Of a stretch of 7,938 nt of DNA, positions 1 through 6,105 are shown in pieces. The notes under the pieces were generated by a model, which made no database searches, was not told the origin of the DNA, and saw only the letters and a list, made by a program, of their open reading frames with translations. Both the position numbers and the translations under genes were made by a program. Each line of letters starts with the position of its first letter. Within the stretch, counting starts at the first letter, position 1. The DNA is from an uncultured Bacilli bacterium (GTDB taxonomy: Bacteria > Bacillota_I > Bacilli_A > RF39 > UBA660): positions 1 to 7,938 of the forward strand of contig CAJTZC010000036.1 in the NCBI GenBank assembly GCA_910583745.1, in the 5' to 3' direction.

Positions 1-100
1 CTTACTTTGACTTTTTTCAAAAATTTGGTCTCACATCATTTACATTTCTACAAAAGAAAACTCAAAGATAAATTTTTAAAGGCAATAGTAACTTTTAAAC

Positions 101-131
101 AAAAAAAGCTTATCACAATGAAAGGATAAAC
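101..131 (-). terminator. Intrinsic terminator of the 139-1347 gene
   Basis: On the minus strand a 7-bp stem (GTTTATC with GATAAGC, one G-T pair) encloses a 10-base loop and is followed directly by seven Ts at 107-101. It begins only a few bases after the stop codon at 139-141. The loop is rather large and the stem is AT-rich, so strength is uncertain, but position and T-tract fit a rho-independent terminator. Bases 1-100, further downstream, hold no open frame or convincing promoter. Confidence 0.65.
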
Positions 132-138
132 TCTTTAA

Positions 139-1347
139 TTATATCGTTTTAGCTTTTGCAGTTGCTGGCGCTTCTTCAAGGACAGCACCAGGTAAAAGAT
201 TTTTATTTCTTCTCGCAGCAACGGCTATAGCTATATTGATTTTTTCACTTGCTATGTCATGAATAGCACTGACTTCTCTCAACAGTTGTGATGTTGGATT
301 TTCCACTACAGGAAGTCTTTTAATACTTATATCATTTAGAGGATAAGTTCTTCTACAGTATTCTTGAGCACTTTTAAACAATAAAGCCATTTCCCTCTCA
401 CAGCCCACATAGGGAGTTTGAGAGATTCTGCTTATTTCATCGTAAACGTTTTTTAATACGTTGTCTTCGAGAATAGTAGCTTCACTTAAGCCCATAAAAA
501 GCAATCTTTTAGTCAACTGAGTTCCATTGATACTCATCATGTAGAAAGGCTTTAAGTCGATATCGCCGCATTTAGAGAACACTTGCAACTCTATAAGAGT
601 CAGTGCATCGATAAAATCGAACTTTCTCAATTCACTATTTTCACGAATCGAATCACGTTTTGCATCTATGAACTTGTGTGACAAAGTAGTAAGAGCTTGC
701 AATTCCCTATCGAAAGAGAGCTTTGGATTTCTTTTAATATAGCTCGTAACAGATTTTACCTCTTCTAGAAAAGAAGTTTGCATCACGTCTGTAGTGACTG
801 CCAACTCGTTAGAAGGTTGATAATCTATAGTTTCAACTTGTTCATTTTGAAGACACTCTACACCGTATTTATCCTCCATATCGATGATGAGCTGTTCTAT
901 GATTTCTGTATTAACGTTTTTTTGAAGAAAATGCGAACCAACAACAAATCCTGTACCACATACGGCAAAGCCTGTCATCATAAGTATTGAATCCAAGCCG
1001 ACATATCCAAAATTCATAGCACAGATGGAAAGAGTTGTTAAATAGGAAATAACTCCCATTGCATTCATCAATTTTGAAAAAACTGCCTTATTATTTAAAG
1101 CACGGAAGGCACCATTATTATCGGCGATAAGCTCACTCTTACTTTGTAAAATACAATTATATACTTGGAAAGCCAATCGATCATCACTTAAATTGATCTC
1201 TCCCGTTCTACTATACTCTTGAATAACTTTTAAAGTTTCTATCAAGGCATTTCGATTACCCAAGTCGACTAGGTTTCCACCCTTTAAATGTCTATTTTTA
1301 ATTTTTCTTACCGAATCTCTTTTCTTTTTTTTGTTTTTCTCTTTCAC
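139..1347 (-). CDS. Membrane-hairpin protein with PYVGCE C-terminal domain (shorter paralogue)
   Basis: Function is unknown and I do not recognise the family. The 402-residue protein starts with a very basic segment (residues 1-25, Lys/Arg-rich), then a helical region, two adjacent hydrophobic segments (about 94-114 and 118-140) separated by a very short turn, and a large C-terminal soluble part (about 145-402). There is no signal peptide, and the basic N-terminus suggests that both tails face the cytoplasm. It is a paralogue of the next gene upstream: the two align from residue about 35 here to about 135 there. Shared points are the helix before the membrane hairpin, an E[DK]KYG/EKDYG element just after it, a LLFMG/LQFLG element, and PYVGCE (312-317) followed by a conserved AQEY helix. 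The start is GTG at 1347-1345, supported by an AAAAGGGGG Shine-Dalgarno 8 bases upstream; the next in-frame Met is at residue 94. It has its own promoter and terminator. It ends in an Ala-rich tail. Confidence 0.85.
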   Translation of the reverse strand: MKEKNKKKKRDSVRKIKNRHLKGGNLVDLGNRNALIETLKVIQEYSRTGEINLSDDRLAFQVYNCILQSKSELIADNNGAFRALNNKAVFSKLMNAMGVISYLTTLSICAMNFGYVGLDSILMMTGFAVCGTGFVVGSHFLQKNVNTEIIEQLIIDMEDKYGVECLQNEQVETIDYQPSNELAVTTDVMQTSFLEEVKSVTSYIKRNPKLSFDRELQALTTLSHKFIDAKRDSIRENSELRKFDFIDALTLIELQVFSKCGDIDLKPFYMMSINGTQLTKRLLFMGLSEATILEDNVLKNVYDEISRISQTPYVGCEREMALLFKSAQEYCRRTYPLNDISIKRLPVVENPTSQLLREVSAIHDIASEKINIAIAVAARRNKNLLPGAVLEEAPATAKAKTI

Positions 1348-1355
1348 ACGAAAAA

Positions 1356-1364
1356 CCCCCTTTT
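1356..1364 (-). promoter_or_regulatory. Ribosome binding site supporting a GTG start
   Basis: AAAAGGGGG on the minus strand lies 8 bases before the GTG at 1347-1345. It is a G-run variant of AGGAGG. No ATG is available near the start of this frame, so the site supports initiation at GTG. A GTG two bases earlier is in another frame and is followed at once by TGA. Confidence 0.7.
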
Positions 1365-1372
1365 GCCGAAAT

Positions 1373-1401
1373 ATAATACACTAAAAAAAGCCCTTTGTCA
1401 A
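1373..1401 (-). promoter_or_regulatory. Sigma-A type promoter for the 139-1347 gene
   Basis: The minus strand carries a perfect -35 TTGACA (1401-1396), a 17-base spacer and a -10 TATTAT (1378-1373, five of six consensus). Predicted transcription start is near 1366, which leaves a leader of under 20 bases including the Shine-Dalgarno. The -35 box lies exactly in the loop of the terminator-like hairpin 1383-1410. Confidence 0.8.
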
Positions 1402-1410
1402 GCTTTTTTT
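1383..1410 (-). terminator. Intrinsic terminator of the 1412-2893 gene, overlapping the next promoter
   Basis: A 9-bp stem (AAAAAAAGC pairing with GCTTTTTTT) encloses a 10-base loop, beginning immediately after the TAA at 1414-1412. The right arm itself supplies the T-tract. The element is symmetrical, so it could also end transcripts on the plus strand. Seven of the nine pairs are A-T, so it is probably of modest strength. Its loop contains the TTGACA of the following promoter. Confidence 0.6.
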
Positions 1411-1411
1411 C

Positions 1412-2893
1412 TTAATAAGGATTACCGTCCTTAGTTTGCAAGAAGAATTTTTTGACTTCCTGAGGAACGTCCCCCATTTCAGGTGCATCCCCAGAGTCCA
1501 TTAATTCGTTCCTTTTTGTTTTGACAGTATTCTCTATATCTTCTAAAACACCATACATTTTTCCAGTTTCCACTCCAAATGCCATAGGGTCATCAACGAA
1601 TTGATGTTTGTATCGCACATAGTCTTGAGCTAAACAAATCAATCCCAATATTTCGATTTCACACCCGGCATAAGGCATTTTCAATATTTCCTCAACTTGA
1701 CTCTTTATATCGACTATAAATCGATTCTCGACACCGTCCAAATCATCGTATCCTAAAAATTGCAGTCGATCGATTAAGCTATCTTCATCGAAAAAGACAG
1801 ATTCGATTCTGATAAAACCGGGTTTAATATTTTTAGAATAAATGCGCTTCTCAACTTCAGAAAGCCAATTCAGGAAAAACCATCTGTCGATATTTTCACT
1901 GCCTTTTAATTTGTTGTATTCGCTTAAAAGGACACGAAACTCATTACATTCATCTAAAAACTTATTAACGCCACAAACCTTTATATAATCCATATCTTTA
2001 CTTATAGCATCGAGAAGTATATCTTTTTCAGTTTGCTCTAAATTTGATAGGTTAGGTATCGCACTACGGTTCAAATCGATTCCATAATCCTTCTCCATTT
2101 TTTGTAACAAGGAGTCGATAAAGTGCAATCTACTTCTATACCCAAAGAAATGATAAACACCCGATATTTTACAGGCAAAATTCGCCGTTCCAACTGTAGG
2201 AAAAAGTAAAATCCACTGAGCAGGCCACATTTTTGGCAGGATAAAAAGACAAACACAACCAAGTCCTGTCGAGAAAAGCATTGTCAAAATAAAATGTCTA
2301 GCAGTAAACCCAAAAATATTCAAGCAAACTTGTCGAAAGCCACCAAAATGAAAATTTGAATTCATTGCATACTCTTTTCGATGTTTGCTCAAAAAACAAC
2401 AAATATCTTCTAAATCGTTTGGTGTCAATTTTTCAGGAAGCTTCCCATTCGAGTAATCCTCAATAAGTCTAGCAACTTGTCGCTTTAAAAAAACATCTCT
2501 CTCGATTAAATGACTATTTTTTTTCGACAGAATAGCAATATTCTTCATCGTCTCTTGTGCACAGGCTGTATACAAATATAAAAGAGCATTCAACTCATTG
2601 AAAAACTGTGAATCATTAATAAGCGCGCTTGCAATTTCTAACTCCGTATACGATTCAACATATTCTCCATTGATGAATTCGACTGTATCTATATAGAGTG
2701 TTCGATTTACAAACATAAATTCTCGCACACAGTTTTTAGCTTCTATTTTATTTCGAAGTGTAGCAAAAAAACTTTCAAAAGTACTATTGTAGCATTTCTC
2801 ATCTTCATTATGATAGGTATTAAAATCCTTGCCCTTTACTATAGGCCAGAAAAAAAGCTTATTTGTATAACTTTTACTCACTTTATATGTCAT
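1412..2893 (-). CDS. Membrane-hairpin protein with PYAGCE C-terminal domain (longer paralogue)
   Basis: Function is unknown. The 493-residue protein has an N-terminal domain of about 130 residues that is absent from its paralogue, a helical stretch, then two hydrophobic segments (about 198-219 and 225-245) forming a membrane hairpin. A C-terminal soluble domain of about 245 residues follows. There is no signal peptide, which fits a cytoplasm-facing protein anchored mid-chain. The C-terminal part shares with the gene at 139-1347 an EKDYG element (267-271), LQFLG (377-381), PYAGCE (407-412) and an AQDY helix (422-425). Identity is patchy, so the duplication is old or fast-evolving. The ATG at 2893-2891 follows AAAGGAG with 9 bases between, and a good promoter lies directly upstream. 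No enzymatic motif was found. Several Cys occur in the membrane region and before it, but with no metal-binding spacing. Confidence 0.87.
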   Translation of the reverse strand: MTYKVSKSYTNKLFFWPIVKGKDFNTYHNEDEKCYNSTFESFFATLRNKIEAKNCVREFMFVNRTLYIDTVEFINGEYVESYTELEIASALINDSQFFNELNALLYLYTACAQETMKNIAILSKKNSHLIERDVFLKRQVARLIEDYSNGKLPEKLTPNDLEDICCFLSKHRKEYAMNSNFHFGGFRQVCLNIFGFTARHFILTMLFSTGLGCVCLFILPKMWPAQWILLFPTVGTANFACKISGVYHFFGYRSRLHFIDSLLQKMEKDYGIDLNRSAIPNLSNLEQTEKDILLDAISKDMDYIKVCGVNKFLDECNEFRVLLSEYNKLKGSENIDRWFFLNWLSEVEKRIYSKNIKPGFIRIESVFFDEDSLIDRLQFLGYDDLDGVENRFIVDIKSQVEEILKMPYAGCEIEILGLICLAQDYVRYKHQFVDDPMAFGVETGKMYGVLEDIENTVKTKRNELMDSGDAPEMGDVPQEVKKFFLQTKDGNPY

Positions 2894-2902
2894 CTTTTTC
2901 TT

Positions 2903-2909
2903 CTCCTTT
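2903..2909 (-). promoter_or_regulatory. Ribosome binding site of the 1412-2893 gene
   Basis: AAAGGAG on the minus strand lies 9 bases before the ATG at 2893-2891. The predicted transcription start is only a few bases further upstream, so the leader is about as short as a leader with a Shine-Dalgarno can be. Confidence 0.75.
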
Positions 2910-2915
2910 TCACTA

Positions 2916-2945
2916 ATATTACGCTACTACACCCTAATCTGTCAA
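2916..2945 (-). promoter_or_regulatory. Sigma-A type promoter for the 1412-2893 gene
   Basis: The minus strand has a perfect -35 TTGACA (2945-2940), an 18-base spacer and a -10 TAATAT (2921-2916, four of six). The -35 begins one base after the T-tract of the preceding gene's terminator, so termination and new initiation share the same 60 bases. Confidence 0.7.
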
Positions 2946-2971
2946 TAAAAAAGAGACCATCAGGGCCTCCT
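2946..2971 (-). terminator. Intrinsic terminator of the 2974-4443 gene
   Basis: The minus strand shows GAGGCC, a CTGAT loop and GGTCTC (one G-T pair; weak extra pairing outside), followed by six Ts at 2952-2947. It starts directly after a double stop (TAA TAA at 2976-2971). The GC-rich stem and clean T-run make it a good intrinsic terminator. Confidence 0.8.
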
Positions 2972-2973
2972 TA

Positions 2974-4443
2974 TTAATTGTTTCTCCAATATTCGATAAT
3001 CTTAGGAATGACATCGACATCGTTATTCAATTTTTCAACTAAGTCATTCTTGTCGAAGACGTTGAGAACGTTTATAAACAATGGATTATCCATATCGACG
3101 AATTCTGGATGTTTAGACACGATTTCGTCGACTGTTTTTGTTCCCAAAGATTTAAGTATCTCTGTATTCGTTCTTCTATTTTTTTCGAAATCGATCAATC
3201 CAGGATTAGTCAATTTGAGAAGATAAATAATACCGCTCTTCGCATTGACGTTCATGAATTCGTTATTGTAGACATCGATGAGTCTATCGACATTTATCTT
3301 AGATAACTCACTCAACACGTTGTAAACGAAATCGATGGAGAAGCCCATGCCGTTTCCTTCGTCATCGGTCGTAATGATACTCAAAAGGTCATCCAAATCT
3401 TGAGAAGTAATATCGTAGAAAATTTCACTCTGGTCTTGTGTATACTCGAGTGGAACGTTATGTTTCTTCAAAATGTCCAAATTCTTGATGACATTATCTC
3501 TTTTGGCAGTCATCGTCTCGCGAACTTTAGAACTGAAACGTTTAAATTCGATTCCCTCATTACCAAAAAGTTCTTCTAATACAGAATCGTTATTCCCGTC
3601 GTCCTCTTCTTCGACAACCTCTTCCTCTACTGAGTCCATATTCACATCGATATCATCTAAGTCGATGACTGCATCTTTAATTGGCAATTCGATATCCTCT
3701 TCTTGAGAATCATCGCTCGACAATTCTTCCTCAGTGATACCCAATAGACTTTGTCCATTCTCGACAGGAAGTACCATCTCTTCGGCACCTAATAAATCGT
3801 CTAAAGAAGTTTTAACTTCGGCAACCGGTTCCTCTTCTACGATTTCCTCGACTATTTCTGTGATAGGTTTATAAGGTGCATTGATTATATCTAGAACTTG
3901 ATTATTAATCATTTCCTTTGTCTCGTTAATCAAGCCAAGAATAGATTCAGTCCTATATAGAGCTTCCTCTTCAGCAAGACGTTGTTTGTCGAGTTCTTTT
4001 AGCTCTTTTTCACAGGCTTTTCTCTCCTCTGTACTCGTCTTTATTTTAGACTTTGTCGAATCCAATTTGGCATCAATTTTCGAAATTTTACCTTTCTTAG
4101 CAGAAATTTGTGCATTTAAATCTTCGAGTTCCATCTTTTGAACTTCGCTATCAGTAAAAGAAATAGCGCCTTTTTTATCTTCTAAAGATTTAATTTCTTC
4201 ACTAGATAGCTCTTTCAATGCTTTAAGTTCATCTGTTTTTTTATTCAAATCTGCTAAAGTAGCATCCAATTTTCCAATGGCAGTATTCTTTTTTTCGATT
4301 CCGACGTTTGCTTTTTTTAAATCCGCATCCGCATTTTCAAAAGATTTGACGTACTTTTCCACCATCTCATTGAAGCTAGAGACAAAGGTTTTAATATCCT
4401 CTTTGTGCTTATAATTACTTGTTTCAAAATCTAATTGTTTCAT
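2974..4443 (-). CDS. Coiled-coil protein with acidic linker and helical C-terminal domain
   Basis: I do not recognise this gene. The 489-residue protein has three parts. Residues about 20-185 are Lys/Glu/Ala/Leu-rich with heptad character and almost no Gly or Pro, a long coiled coil. Residues about 190-300 are a strongly acidic, low-complexity linker with Glu/Asp runs. Residues about 300-489 are a helical domain, where a stretch near 425-475 (EILKSLG, EIVSKHPEFVD, LVEKL) loosely recalls short alpha-solenoid repeats of the mTERF kind; this likeness is weak. There is no membrane segment or signal peptide, so it is predicted cytoplasmic, perhaps a structural or adaptor protein (inference). I chose ATG at 4443-4441 because AAAGGTG lies 9 bases upstream. 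A GTG four codons earlier overlaps that site. Coding density of TCGA is extreme (24 in 1,470 bases), mostly from NNC|GAN codon pairs. It has its own promoter and terminator. Confidence 0.85.
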   Translation of the reverse strand: MKQLDFETSNYKHKEDIKTFVSSFNEMVEKYVKSFENADADLKKANVGIEKKNTAIGKLDATLADLNKKTDELKALKELSSEEIKSLEDKKGAISFTDSEVQKMELEDLNAQISAKKGKISKIDAKLDSTKSKIKTSTEERKACEKELKELDKQRLAEEEALYRTESILGLINETKEMINNQVLDIINAPYKPITEIVEEIVEEEPVAEVKTSLDDLLGAEEMVLPVENGQSLLGITEEELSSDDSQEEDIELPIKDAVIDLDDIDVNMDSVEEEVVEEEDDGNNDSVLEELFGNEGIEFKRFSSKVRETMTAKRDNVIKNLDILKKHNVPLEYTQDQSEIFYDITSQDLDDLLSIITTDDEGNGMGFSIDFVYNVLSELSKINVDRLIDVYNNEFMNVNAKSGIIYLLKLTNPGLIDFEKNRRTNTEILKSLGTKTVDEIVSKHPEFVDMDNPLFINVLNVFDKNDLVEKLNNDVDVIPKIIEYWRNN

Positions 4444-4452
4444 ATCATCACA

Positions 4453-4459
4453 CACCTTT
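4453..4459 (-). promoter_or_regulatory. Ribosome binding site that decides the start at 4443
   Basis: AAAGGTG on the minus strand is 9 bases from the ATG at 4443-4441. The alternative in-frame GTG (4455-4453) is part of this Shine-Dalgarno and has no site of its own upstream, so the shorter start is preferred. Confidence 0.7.
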
Positions 4460-4472
4460 ATATTCTAGTAAC

Positions 4473-4501
4473 ATCATAACAAAATCCTCTTCGTTTGTAA
4501 A
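4473..4501 (-). promoter_or_regulatory. Sigma-A type promoter with extended -10 for the coiled-coil gene
   Basis: The minus strand has -35 TTTACA (4501-4496, five of six), a 17-base spacer and -10 TATGAT (4478-4473, five of six), preceded by TGT, an extended -10. The predicted start near 4466 gives a leader of about 22 bases. The -35 and most of the spacer fall inside the inverted repeat 4481-4510. Confidence 0.78.
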
Positions 4502-4510
4502 GAGAATTTT
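4481..4510 (-). terminator. 11-bp inverted repeat: terminator-like or operator over a promoter
   Basis: AAAATTCTCTT (4510-4500) and AAGAGGATTTT (4491-4481) pair over 11 bases with a single G-T pair, around an 8-base loop. It lies 44 bases beyond the stop of the iPGM-like gene, and the right arm ends in TTTT, so it may end that transcript, though the T-run is short. Equally, it covers the -35 and spacer of the next promoter and could be a protein-binding operator. The two roles cannot be separated from sequence. Confidence 0.5.
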
Positions 4511-4553
4511 ATCCTTTTAAACAAATTAATTCTAAGGAGTTCACTTATTTCCA

Positions 4554-5942
4554 CTATTTCCCCTTGGTTAGCATTTTTTCGACACTCGATAACTTATGGA
4601 CGAGCTTATTCGCTTTGACTTCATCGTTGATATTAGTTAGAAATGTCTGCGACAAGGCATAGGTCGTTCCTGGATTTAAAGCATACTCAGCCTTAGTAAA
4701 GAGGTTGCTTTGAAACATGATAGGAACTTTTCCAGAAAAATCTATAACTTTCTGCACAACTCCATCCATGACAGGAGCATGAATTCCATAAAGACTACTT
4801 ACGATAAAGGTATAATCTTTTTCTTTTGCCGCCTCGCTTATATTTTTTATGACGCCATCTATAGTCGATAAGTCTTTCTTTATTATGTCCATTTTATTAT
4901 ATCCAGCCAAAGAATAGTCTAAAATAAATCCTTCGTAATCGTTTTCTTCTATCAACTTGATAACCGCTTCTTTTGAACTAAAGAGGCTCGCATCGTTGAT
5001 TGCATACGTTATGTTTGGGCTTTTCACTTTTTGCATACCATTTAAGTAGAAATTCACATCGTTGATTCTATTTTCTGTAGTAAAATGTAATATTCTAATA
5101 TTGAACTTTTCACACTGACTAGCAAAATATACAGTCTTTTCATCGTCTCTTTTAAACATAAAAGGTATATTATCTCTCATGGGATAGAGGCTAAAAAGTT
5201 TAACGGGTACTTTGGTAAAGTCATTATAGAATTTCTCCATAGGAACATCTGTATAGTTTATAAATAGTACAGAATCATTTTCTTTCAAAGCAAAACCGCC
5301 TGTGATTATAAATACTCCAGCATCTTCTGGATTGATGATTTCTTTTTTTAATATCTCTATTTTTTTATTTGACTCGTTCCAATGTTCTCCTAATTCGCGA
5401 TAGAAGGCTCTTCTGACATCGTCATCATCGATTCTTTTTGATCCGATAACCATACCTATTTTGCAATATTCAGCCATCTCGAATGCGACTTTACTGATAA
5501 CTTTCGTTATGCCTTCATAAGAAGCCGTAGAAGTCCCGGTCAATAAAAGATGGACAAAAACTTTTTTATCTTTGTTTGGATTTATAATTTTTATCATCTC
5601 TTTAAATTGATTGAATTTCTCCACGCCATCGATTGCCAAAAAGACATGCATTTTATTTTCAGCAGTCAAACTATCTCTCGTATTCTGTAGCACCTGATTT
5701 TGGTCCAATTTTTTTTCGAAGATGAGATAGTCGATTTCATCTTCATAACCTTTTGCCTTCTCAGGTATACTAAATAACCGATATGCATTGTTATAATCGC
5801 CTGCAAGAGAAGCTAAATTGCCAAACAAGTTCGTCTTTATTAAAGCATCAAAATTAGGCATAAGTTTAGCACTATATACTTCCGCAGAGCCACTTCTTTC
5901 CACTCCAAAACCGTTTATCAACATCAATATTGTCTTACGCAT
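4554..5942 (-). CDS. iPGM-like (alkaline phosphatase superfamily) probable pseudoenzyme
   Basis: The 462-residue protein follows cofactor-independent phosphoglycerate mutase (GpmI, usually about 510 residues) through most of its length, by motif order recalled from the family. Counterparts are ILMLINGFG (6-14) for the N-terminal LDG strand, HLLLTGTS (131-138) for the LDGRD strand, GSKRIDDDD (167-175) for GRYYAMDRD, and SVLFINYTDVP (224-234) for the FNFRPDR strand. Also DVNFYLNG (295-302) for HVTFFFNGG, SPNITYAIN (308-316) for SPKVATYD, SLAGYNK (344-350) for DMVGHTG, and SSLYGI (382-387) for TADHGN. In each, the metal- or substrate-binding residues are replaced: Asp of LDG by Asn, Asp-His of ADHGN by Leu-Tyr, both Arg of FRPDR, and the nucleophile-Ser GNSEVGH motif is absent. 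I infer a folded but non-catalytic protein with a binding or structural role. The frame is intact, so it is not a decaying pseudogene. ATG at 5942 has AGGGTG 8 bases upstream. Confidence 0.75.
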   Translation of the reverse strand: MRKTILMLINGFGVERSGSAEVYSAKLMPNFDALIKTNLFGNLASLAGDYNNAYRLFSIPEKAKGYEDEIDYLIFEKKLDQNQVLQNTRDSLTAENKMHVFLAIDGVEKFNQFKEMIKIINPNKDKKVFVHLLLTGTSTASYEGITKVISKVAFEMAEYCKIGMVIGSKRIDDDDVRRAFYRELGEHWNESNKKIEILKKEIINPEDAGVFIITGGFALKENDSVLFINYTDVPMEKFYNDFTKVPVKLFSLYPMRDNIPFMFKRDDEKTVYFASQCEKFNIRILHFTTENRINDVNFYLNGMQKVKSPNITYAINDASLFSSKEAVIKLIEENDYEGFILDYSLAGYNKMDIIKKDLSTIDGVIKNISEAAKEKDYTFIVSSLYGIHAPVMDGVVQKVIDFSGKVPIMFQSNLFTKAEYALNPGTTYALSQTFLTNINDEVKANKLVHKLSSVEKMLTKGK

Positions 5943-5950
5943 AACTCTAT

Positions 5951-5956
5951 CACCCT
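5951..5956 (-). promoter_or_regulatory. Ribosome binding site of the iPGM-like gene
   Basis: AGGGTG on the minus strand lies 8 bases before the ATG at 5942-5940 and supports that start. Confidence 0.6.
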
Positions 5957-5971
5957 ACTTTATTCAAAAGA

Positions 5972-5980
5972 ATTATACCA
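5972..5980 (-). promoter_or_regulatory. Extended -10 promoter element for the iPGM-like gene
   Basis: TGG TATAAT on the minus strand is a perfect -10 with a TGn extension, placed about 30 bases before the start codon. No good -35 is seen 16-18 bases upstream, which is tolerated by extended -10 promoters. Just upstream sits an AT-only 13-bp palindrome (5982-5994, centred on 5988) that could be an operator or chance. Confidence 0.55.
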
Positions 5981-6105
5981 TATAATACTATTATTTTGTG
6001 CACTTTTTTTAAAATCAACACACGATTTACACATCGGCAATTTCATTTCCTTATATAGTTAGTAAAACTTGTAAAATTTAGCTACAAAGCTTTTTAAAAT
6101 TTATT

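Noticed and set aside
2071..2262. A 63-codon minus-strand open frame within the longer membrane gene
   Set aside because: It lies wholly inside a well-supported gene in another frame and has no separate start signals.
4444..4455. Upstream GTG start for the coiled-coil gene
   Set aside because: The GTG at 4455-4453 is part of the AAAGGTG Shine-Dalgarno that serves the ATG at 4443, and nothing resembling another site lies before it.
4554..5942. Annotation as an active phosphoglycerate mutase (gpmI)
   Set aside because: Overall similarity is consistent with the fold, but the nucleophile motif and the metal ligands are absent, so the gene symbol would mislead.
5982..5994. 13-bp palindrome upstream of the -10 of the iPGM-like gene
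   Set aside because: It is almost entirely A/T, so it is expected by chance in such a region and is mentioned only within the promoter entry.
6065..6087. Weak hairpin downstream of the Rpn gene (TTGTA/TACAA, then GTTTT)
   Set aside because: Only five A/T-rich pairs around a 9-base loop with a four-T run, so it is too weak to call a terminator.
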